Part shown: positions 6,917-10,927 of the stretch, piece by piece
Numbering within the stretch: the stretch's first letter is position 1
How the letters are laid out: the number at the start of each line of letters is the position of its first letter
Assembly: GCA_017481185.1 (NCBI GenBank)
Contig: JAFUPO010000044.1
Coordinates: 1-10,927, forward strand
Direction of reading: 5' to 3'
DNA: 10,927 nucleotides
From: Clostridia bacterium
GTDB lineage: Bacteria > Bacillota_A > Clostridia > Christensenellales > Aristaeellaceae
Translations under genes and position numbers: made by a program
The notes under the pieces: generated by a model
What the model saw: the letters and a program-made list of their open reading frames with translations, nothing else
What the model was told of the DNA's origin: nothing
The model's database searches: none

Positions 6917-7882
6917 TTAGCCGTTTCCAGCCAAGCCCGTATCATAAATCATATCGTTGATGGCACCCGTGTTCAGGTCAATGGCGACCCAATACTGGCC
7001 GTCCTTTTCCGTGAACTGTTCGCCCTCTCCCTGCCACAGCCAGAACAAAAGGTGCGCCTGGGGCTGCTTCCCTTCGTAGGTGATGTAGGTGCTGTCAGGC
7101 TCAAAGGTCAGCTTGCCCTTTTGCGCATCGGTCAGGGCATATTCCTGGCAGATAGCATCCAGCGCAATCTGGGAAGCCTCCTGTACGCTGAGCTTGCTTT
7201 CAGCTTCTGCTTTTGCGATGTCGCTAAGCCGCTGCTCATTCGCTTTATCTGCCAGCTCCAGAGCTTGATCCGCCTGCGCCTGGTCAGCCTCTGTCCACTG
7301 ATTCACTACCTTGGGCGTGGCCTGGGCAGAGGCCTTGGGCGCGATAACGCCCAGCTCGGCCAGCTGCTGCACACTTTCGGCATAGCTGTAGGAGAGCATC
7401 CGCAGCTGCTCAGGGCCATAGGCCTCCGCCGCCAGGCCCCCCACCATGTTTTTGCCGTCGTTGGACCAAGTGACGGTTGCGGCATTGCCCTTGACCTGAA
7501 CGGTATAATCGCCCATCTGCTCAGAGGGGAAGTCGCCTGCCAGGGCCTCGTAGATCACGGTGGCCGTGCCGTCGCCATGCTGCACAACCTGGCGGTGGAA
7601 CAGGCTTAAAAGGTCGTCGGTCACGCCGTATTGCTCCTTCATGGCGACGTTGGCGACCCTAGCCGCCTCGTACCTGGGTGAAAATACCAGCCCTGCCGCC
7701 AGGGCGGTAACGCTGATGCACAAAACCGCAGCGATCAAAACAAACGTTGTGGAAATCTTTTTCACGGGTTTTTCCTCCTTGCTAACGGCGCACAGCACCT
7801 GAAAGCGCCTGCGCTCATCCCATACGAGCCCTGAAAGGTTCCGGTCAACGAGCTCCTGAAATTCATTATTTTTCATCGTCAT
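6917..7882 (-). CDS. Putative membrane-anchored anti-sigma factor
   Basis: Protein of 321 aa with the layout expected of an ECF anti-sigma factor: a charged cytoplasmic N-terminus of about 43 residues (KNNEFQELVDRNLSGLVWDERRR), one membrane helix at about 44-67 and a large extracytoplasmic part. The latter has a globular segment (about 70-185), an Ala/Gln/Asp-rich helical linker (about 185-230) and a C-terminal segment (231-315; LSVQEASQIALDAI, then QYWVAIDLNTGAI) that looks PepSY-like. It lacks the HxxxCxxC motif of zinc anti-sigma proteins, so the identification rests mainly on topology and on the 17-base overlap with the sigma gene. Its ATG (7882) sits four bases after AAGGAG inside the sigma gene; the ATG two codons later has a ten-base spacing and is an equal alternative. 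It would hold the sigma factor at the membrane until an envelope signal arrives. Confidence 0.75.
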   Translation of the reverse strand: MTMKNNEFQELVDRNLSGLVWDERRRFQVLCAVSKEEKPVKKISTTFVLIAAVLCISVTALAAGLVFSPRYEAARVANVAMKEQYGVTDDLLSLFHRQVVQHGDGTATVIYEALAGDFPSEQMGDYTVQVKGNAATVTWSNDGKNMVGGLAAEAYGPEQLRMLSYSYAESVQQLAELGVIAPKASAQATPKVVNQWTEADQAQADQALELADKANEQRLSDIAKAEAESKLSVQEASQIALDAICQEYALTDAQKGKLTFEPDSTYITYEGKQPQAHLLFWLWQGEGEQFTEKDGQYWVAIDLNTGAINDMIYDTGLAGNG

Positions 7883-8378
7883 ACCACTCCTTCAGCCTGT
7901 CATGCAAAATCCGGTTGGCCCGATTCAAGCGGGATCGCACCTTGCCCATGGAAAGCCGCAGCGCGCCGGCGACCTCCTTGAGCTTGAGCCCTTCGTAATA
8001 CCTGAGCAGAACCACCTCGCGGTATTTTGCAGGCAGGCTCATGACCTCCGTCAGCACCGTGTCATCCGGAAACGTAAAATCGGCAGGTTGTTCGGGCAGC
8101 AAATCCATATGGATCCGGCTTTGGTGTTTGAACCACGGGGTTCTCAGCATATCCCGGCACTCATTGATGCAGATGGCCGTGAGCCAGGTTTTTTCCGAGC
8201 TTTCCCCCCGGTAGTCGTTGAGGCGCCGGTATGCCTTAATGAAGGTCTCCTGCACAGCGTCCTGTGCAAGATCCGCGCTTTTTAAGTAAAGCGCGCTCAT
8301 CCTCAAAAGGCTGCTGCCGTACTGCTCCATGAGCCGATCCAGCTCCGATCGGCCGTCCCATTGGCTTCCTTGAAGCAC
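7866..8378 (-). CDS. ECF-type RNA polymerase sigma factor
   Basis: Protein of 170 aa from the chosen GTG, a typical ECF length with only sigma regions 2 and 4. Region 2 spans about residues 13-80 (DLAQDAVQETFIKAYRRL is the core-binding and -10 recognition part, and TWLTAICINECRDMLR completes it). Region 4 spans about 110-162, with LPAKYREVVLLRYYEG followed by a helix-turn-helix, LKEVAGALRLSMGKVRSRLNRA, that reads the -35 box. An in-frame GTG at 8396 would add six residues, but those codons are themselves the ribosome binding site (AAAGGAG, eight bases before the GTG at 8378), so the later start is preferred. It overlaps the membrane protein gene downstream, its likely antagonist. A possible autoregulated ECF promoter lies just upstream. 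Confidence 0.9.
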   Translation of the reverse strand: MLQGSQWDGRSELDRLMEQYGSSLLRMSALYLKSADLAQDAVQETFIKAYRRLNDYRGESSEKTWLTAICINECRDMLRTPWFKHQSRIHMDLLPEQPADFTFPDDTVLTEVMSLPAKYREVVLLRYYEGLKLKEVAGALRLSMGKVRSRLNRANRILHDRLKEWYDDEK

Positions 8379-8402
8379 CGTACCAACTCCTTTCACTTAT
8401 TT

Positions 8403-8430
8403 GACGGAGAATGTGAGAAAAAGTGCTGCA
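8403..8430 (-). promoter_or_regulatory. Possible ECF-type autoregulatory promoter of the sigma gene
   Basis: On the minus strand TGCAGC (8430-8425) and CGTC (8406-8403) are separated by 18 bases that include a T-rich run. They resemble the TGxAAC/CGTC boxes of Bacillota ECF promoters with one -35 mismatch and slightly long spacing. A start near 8397-8400 would leave a leader of about 20 bases to the GTG at 8378. Confidence 0.35.
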
Positions 8431-8500
8431 ACATTTAAAATTTTTGTTCACCTTTTGGGAAAAAAACACCCGTGAAGGGCGAGTGCGCATAAAACAGTTT

Positions 8501-8530
8501 CAGTCCCGGCAGAATCACCTGCCGAGACTG
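8501..8530 (+). terminator. Orphan terminator-like hairpin
   Basis: CAGTCCCGGCAG (8501-8512) pairs with CTGCCGAGACTG (8519-8530) across a six-base loop, with a single C-A mismatch, and is followed by TTTGTATATATTTT. No plus-strand gene ends just before it, because the upstream DNA is the promoter side of the minus-strand sigma gene. It could be a relic of a lost gene or a barrier in front of the GNAT promoter, whose -35 box begins two bases after it. Confidence 0.45.
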
Positions 8531-8531
8531 T

Positions 8532-8561
8532 TTGTATATATTTTCGGTCACATGATATAAT
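8532..8561 (+). promoter_or_regulatory. Extended -10 promoter for the GNAT gene
   Basis: TTGTAT (8532-8537), an 18-base spacer and a perfect TATAAT (8556-8561) preceded by TG at 8553-8554, forming an extended -10. Transcription would start near 8568, just before the broken GNAT reading frame. Confidence 0.7.
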
Positions 8562-8589
8562 AGAAAAACAGGCTAACTTGAATTTGTCG

Positions 8590-9071
8590 ATGTATATAGG
8601 AGATTTCAAGACTCAGATGCCGAGGAGGTATCTGCCTTAATCATCAAAACGTTAAGAACAACGAATAGCAAGGACTATTCCAAGGCGTATATTGAGAATG
8701 ATGCAAGAGCATTTGACGCGGAAGGCGTAACTAAACGAGCTGCTTGGACGCATTTTTATGTTGTTTGCGAAGGCGCAAGTATTGTGGGATGCGGCGCAAT
8801 CGGCCCTTATTGGGGCAAAGAAGATGAAAGCAGTTTGTTTAATATTTTCGTTTTGCCTGAATATCAAGGCAAGGGTGTAGGCAGAAAAATAATAGAGGTC
8901 TTGGAACAAGATGAGTTCTCTTTAAGAGCAAAGCGTATAGAAATTCCATCATCAGTTACCGCTTGTGAATTCTATAAGAAAATGGGCTATACCTATAAAG
9001 ACGGCATTGATTTTGTAGATGAGGAGCAATTATTCCGGTTGGAGAAAGTTAGACAAATTCAAGTTTGTTGA
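8590..9071 (+). pseudogene. GNAT-family N-acetyltransferase with a frameshifted start
   Basis: From 8598 to the stop at 9071 one frame encodes a complete GNAT domain: RRFQDSDAEEVSALIIKTL at the N-terminus, LFNIFVLPEYQGKGVGRKII with the acetyl-CoA pyrophosphate-binding QGKGVG at 8865-8882, and CEFYKKMGY near the end. That frame has no ATG, GTG or TTG between its upstream stop (8574) and a GTG at 8784, which lies inside the domain and would delete its first third. The natural start appears to be the ATG at 8590 (ATG TAT ATA), one base out of frame. Inserting one base near 8598 would give the family-like N-terminus MYI-RRFQDSD. So either one base was lost (a mutation or an assembly error) or translation begins unusually. 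The 5' ATG has no clear ribosome binding site. A strong promoter lies upstream. Codon use is more A/T-rich than in the flanking genes, suggesting recent transfer. The substrate is unknown. Confidence 0.72.
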
Positions 9072-9138
9072 GCGGATAAAGGGCGCACTTCTATACACCA
9101 TTCAGCGTAGTGCGTTATATGCGATTTTACGCCGCACC

Positions 9139-9195
9139 AAAGCCTCCCTTGTGTAAAGGGAGGTGGCACGGCGCAGCCGTGACGGAGGGATTGTT
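9139..9195 (+). repeat. Left structured inverted repeat
   Basis: Two adjacent hairpins: CTCCCTT/AAGGGAG around GTGTA (about 9145-9162) and CACGGC/GCCGTG around GCA (9167-9181). The inner end, GGAGGGATTGTT, provides the ribosome binding site six bases before the ATG of the DUF559 gene. It is matched in reverse by 9539-9591. Confidence 0.8.
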
Positions 9196-9564
9196 ATGCA
9201 GGCAAAACATAATAAACAGTTGGTTCCGTTGGCAAAGCAACTGCGAAAGGAAATGACAAAAGAAGAACGTCGTTTGTGGTACGACTTTCTTCGTTCTCAT
9301 CCTGTCCGTTTTTCCAGACAAAAGGTACTTGGGAAATATATCGCTGATTTCTACAGTGCGAAAGCCAACCTCGTCATAGAGCTGGACGGTTCTCAACACT
9401 ATGAACCGGAAGAAATGCAAAAAGATGCAGATCGCACCGCTTTTCTGAAAGGATATGGACTTACCGTTATTCGTATTCCCAACAACGAAGTCAGCAGAAA
9501 TTTCCGTGGTGTTTGCGAGTATATTGATGCTGCGGTAAAACAATCCCTCAGTCAGCTCCGCTGA
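9196..9564 (+). CDS. DUF559-family endonuclease-like protein
   Basis: Protein of 122 aa. DUF559 proteins share the fold of very-short-patch-repair and restriction-type endonucleases; their function is mostly unproven. Visible family features are RKEMTKEERRLWYDFLR (17-33), FSRQKVLGKYIADFY (39-53) with Asp51, and the core LVIELDGSQHYE (59-70), where Glu62, Asp64 and His68 sit at likely catalytic positions, followed by DADRTAFLKGYGLTVIRIPNNEV (78-99). These residues appear intact. A longer frame opens at a GTG at 9163, but those codons lie in the left repeat, and GGAGGG at six bases favours the ATG at 9196. The last eight residues (KQSLSQLR) and the stop are encoded by the right repeat. No partner methylase or other gene is adjacent. 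The composition is richer in A/T than in the metabolic genes to the left. Confidence 0.85.
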   Translation: MQAKHNKQLVPLAKQLRKEMTKEERRLWYDFLRSHPVRFSRQKVLGKYIADFYSAKANLVIELDGSQHYEPEEMQKDADRTAFLKGYGLTVIRIPNNEVSRNFRGVCEYIDAAVKQSLSQLR

Positions 9565-9591
9565 CAGCTCCCTTTACACAAGGGAGCCTTT
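9539..9591 (-). repeat. Right structured inverted repeat
   Basis: Inverted partner of 9139-9195. It encodes the C-terminal end of the DUF559 protein. Its hairpins are GTCAGC/GCTGAC around TCC or GGA (9551-9565) and CTCCCTT/AAGGGAG (9568-9586). The second hairpin, followed by CCTTT, may also stop transcription of the gene. Confidence 0.8.
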
Positions 9592-9613
9592 CCGAAACCG
9601 ATACACAACCCAA

Positions 9614-9645
9614 AACCGACCTATGATCGTAACCATAGGTCGGTT
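9614..9645 (-). terminator. Perfect 12-bp hairpin, possible terminator
   Basis: AACCGACCTATG (9614-9625) pairs perfectly with CATAGGTCGGTT (9634-9645) across an eight-base loop. On the minus strand the stem ends in a short T run (TTTTGGG), so it could end a transcript covering the tRNA-like segment at 9687-9749. On the plus strand the following T run is further away. Confidence 0.4.
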
Positions 9646-9686
9646 CAACTGTTTTACAGACACCCGCCGAAGGGCGTTCTTTCATT

Positions 9687-9749
9687 TGGCGGCGCTTACT
9701 GGATTCGAACCAGTGATCCTGCCACGCTTCCGCCTCGCTTCATCCGCCA
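9687..9749 (-). other. tRNA-like segment (T-arm and CCA end), remnant or structured RNA
   Basis: On the minus strand ACTGG-TTCGAAT-CCAGT (9714-9698) is a textbook five-pair T-arm with a TTCRANN loop, followed by AAGCGCC, one base and CCA (9697-9687), as at the 3' end of a tRNA. TGGCGG at 9749-9744 can pair with CCGCCA at the 3' end. The roughly 30 bases in between do not form a normal D-arm and anticodon arm, so this is not a functional canonical tRNA. It may be a tRNA 3' remnant left at an integration site, or part of a repeated structured RNA. Confidence 0.45.
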
Positions 9750-9848
9750 CAGGGCGCGCAATGAAACGGAACGAAGTCCCCTCCGCGCCCAACGATGTGA
9801 ACGATATGCTCCGGCGCGGGGATCTGAGCGCACAACATTTTGGGATCG

Positions 9849-9886
9849 AAAAAAGGAGAACCACTGAAATCGCTCCGTGGTTCTCC
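9849..9886 (-). terminator. Strong intrinsic terminator of the surface protein gene
   Basis: On the minus strand GGAGAACCAC (9886-9877) pairs perfectly with GTGGTTCTCC (9864-9855), followed by six T residues (9854-9849). It lies 28 bases after the stop of the surface protein gene. Confidence 0.9.
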
Positions 9887-9914
9887 TTATGCTATTTGAC
9901 GAGCCTTCCCGGCG

Positions 9915-10927
9915 TCATCCGGCGAACGCCTTCCTTCGCAGCAGCAGGATGCCCGCCATACTCAAAAGGCCCATTGCCATCCAAAGCATATGGTTGGAAT
10001 TATCGCCGGTCTTGGGCGGTACCGCGGAAACGTGCAGCACTGCCTCGTCGGATTTGAGGGTATTGTCGTACTGATCCGTGATCATACATTCATACCGGAA
10101 GCCCTCACAGTCCAGATCCGTGACGGAGGGAACGTGGACAGCGGCAACGGCACCGTGGATTTCCCTCCAGCCTCGGCCATCGTTGCGGTTAATGTACCAT
10201 TGATAGGTAAGACCGTCGCCAATCGCCTCGACAGAGAACTCGGCACGCTGGCCCTCTAAAATCAACGAATCCGTCGGCTGCCTGGTGATCTCAATCGGAT
10301 TTGCAGCGAGTACCCTTACATAGCCGCAGGTATCGCAGATGGCGTCCTTATCATTGTCATGGTTATGCGTTGAGACCTCGGACTTGGCTCCGCAGGAACA
10401 TTCGTACCAATGGTGGGTGCTGTCGAACTTCCATTCGGCGCCGTAGGTATGCCCTAAAGCCGGGTTAATCTCATATTCGCATACGGTACAGATCTGCGCG
10501 GTGGTTTCGGTAGCTGCCGCGTCGGGGGTAGGTTCCGTATACCCATTCTTGCCGCTGTTGTCGGTTACAGGGCAGTTGGAATTTTGGCACTCATGCCAAT
10601 GGTGGGTGCTGTCGCTGTTCCAAGCAGTCGCCCAAGAATGTTCGTGGACGGTTATCTTGATCGTATAAGGCGTACCCGTGGCATAGTCGGTCAGCTTTTC
10701 GCCGTTCCAGTCCTCGCCGTAGACGGAAAGGGTATATTCCCCTGCGGCCAGTCCTGCCGGAATGGTGATGGTGCTTTCTGTTGCCGATGTCGTTTCATTG
10801 ATCGAGCCGTAATAGAGGATATTACCGTTGCTGTCGGTCAGCATGGCGGTGACGTTGGTGTAATCGGCTGAAAGGGTACTCAGCGCGGCATGGTTGATTT
10901 TGAGTGTGGTATCTGAATAGCCATACA
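9915..10927 (-). CDS. Wall-anchored surface protein, N-terminus off window
   Basis: The reading frame is open to the right edge, so at least 336 C-terminal residues are seen and the start is outside. The order is a beta-rich segment (TITIPAGLAAGEYTLSVYG), then two related units, HSWATAWNSDSTHHWHEC and HTYGAEWKFDSTHHWYECSCG, with further Cys/His pairs (CTVCEYE, CDTCGY). An Ig-like domain follows (ITRQPTDSLILEGQRAEFS to TYQWYINRNDGRGW). The C-terminus is a sorting signal: PPKTGD, a hydrophobic helix (MLWMAMGLLSMAGILLL) and a basic tail (RRKAFAG). PPKTG deviates from LPxTG at the first position but has the full tripartite layout, so a sortase probably links it to peptidoglycan. The HxW...HHWxEC units are common in Clostridia surface proteins and may bind metal; adhesion or glycan binding is an inference only. 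A strong terminator follows. Confidence 0.85.
   Translation of the reverse strand, partial: YGYSDTTLKINHAALSTLSADYTNVTAMLTDSNGNILYYGSINETTSATESTITIPAGLAAGEYTLSVYGEDWNGEKLTDYATGTPYTIKITVHEHSWATAWNSDSTHHWHECQNSNCPVTDNSGKNGYTEPTPDAAATETTAQICTVCEYEINPALGHTYGAEWKFDSTHHWYECSCGAKSEVSTHNHDNDKDAICDTCGYVRVLAANPIEITRQPTDSLILEGQRAEFSVEAIGDGLTYQWYINRNDGRGWREIHGAVAAVHVPSVTDLDCEGFRYECMITDQYDNTLKSDEAVLHVSAVPPKTGDNSNHMLWMAMGLLSMAGILLLRRKAFAG
10407..10614 (-). repeat. Direct repeat encoding DSTHHW in the surface protein
   Basis: The same 19-base sequence occurs at 10407-10425 and 10596-10614, encoding DSTHHW in the two related units of the surface protein. Similarity around it is seen mainly at the protein level (HxW/HxY, GAEW/ATAW, WxEC), which points to an old domain duplication with a conserved core. 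Confidence 0.7.

Larger units (their letters stand above)
9139..9591. mobile_element. Inverted-repeat unit carrying a DUF559 gene
   Basis: The DUF559 gene is enclosed by inverted repeats of about 55 bases. Reading each inward, both have AAAGsCTCCCTTGTGTAAAGGGAG, then a variable second hairpin, then a short block ending in GAGGGATTGTT. The compact layout suggests a small mobile or formerly mobile unit, but I see no convincing target duplication and no transposase, so any mobility would depend on other factors or on the encoded nuclease. Confidence 0.55.
9565..9914. other. Gene-free stretch rich in hairpins
   Basis: No credible protein gene is present. In order it holds the end of the right DUF559 repeat, the perfect hairpin at 9614-9645, the tRNA-like segment at 9687-9749, three mutually complementary GC-rich segments (9752-9758, 9783-9790 and 9813-9821) and the terminator of the surface protein gene at 9849-9886. 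Long frames through this stretch on both strands run across these structures and have no protein-like features. Confidence 0.6.

Noticed and set aside
9081..9118. CGCACT/AGTGCG inverted repeat just after the GNAT stop
   Set aside because: Six pairs with a long loop and no T run. Too weak to call a terminator.
9127..9543. Minus-strand open frame across the DUF559 gene
   Set aside because: It is antisense to DUF559, and its C-terminal PSVTAAPCHLPLHKGG-type tail is only the translation of the left repeat.
9131..9600. Possible target-site duplication flanking the DUF559 unit (CCGCACC versus CCGAAACC)
   Set aside because: The two flanks are not identical and the alignment is arbitrary.
9623..10057. 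Plus-strand open frame across the hairpin-rich stretch and the surface protein end
   Set aside because: It runs through the tRNA-like segment and the terminator, then antisense to the sorting signal. It is a chance frame.
1..10927. CRISPR array, rRNA gene or phage structural genes
   Set aside because: No regularly spaced direct repeats, no rRNA-like sequence and no phage gene signatures were seen.

Overview
The window looks like part of a chromosome from a Bacillota bacterium of class Clostridia, probably a gut member of the Oscillospirales type. The grounds are moderately GC-rich coding sequence, strong AGGAGG-like ribosome binding sites, sigma-A style promoters, LicD and LicC-like cell-surface genes, an ECF sigma/membrane anti-sigma pair, and a surface protein with a sortase-type C-terminus. 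The genus cannot be fixed from sequence reading alone.

Positions 1-2237 (minus strand) hold a tightly coupled pair: a HAD-superfamily phosphatase-like protein, then a glycoside hydrolase family 3 enzyme that runs off the left edge. Positions 2389-4719 (minus) hold a three-gene operon of an aspartate/glutamate racemase-family protein, a LicC/PntC-like cytidylyltransferase and a LicD-family transferase. This suggests CDP-activation of a small headgroup and its transfer as a phosphodiester onto a surface glycan. Positions 4838-5632 hold a self-contained minus-strand unit with a good promoter and a strong terminator. It encodes an orotate-PRTase-like protein that lacks the usual acidic pair in its PRPP loop.

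Positions 5693-6909 hold a plus-strand gene for a secreted tyrosine-phosphatase-like protein with an extra N-terminal domain. A bidirectional terminator separates it from a convergent minus-strand pair at 6917-8378, an ECF sigma factor and its overlapping membrane-anchored putative anti-sigma factor.

Positions about 8500-9900 are an accessory-looking patch that is visibly richer in A+T at its left end. It contains an orphan hairpin, a GNAT acetyltransferase whose start is broken by an apparent one-base deletion, and a DUF559 endonuclease-like gene. The DUF559 gene is enclosed by structured inverted repeats that also supply its ribosome binding site and its last codons. A gene-free stretch of about 350 bases follows, with a tRNA-like T-arm/CCA segment, competing GC-rich stems and several hairpins. 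From 9915 to the right edge (minus) lies the C-terminal part of a wall-anchored surface protein with an Ig-like domain and HxW...HHWxEC repeats.

The strongest candidate for something under-described is the 9139-9591 unit. Its two ends share the outer hairpin and the inner junction, while the second hairpin differs in sequence at the two ends but keeps its pairing.
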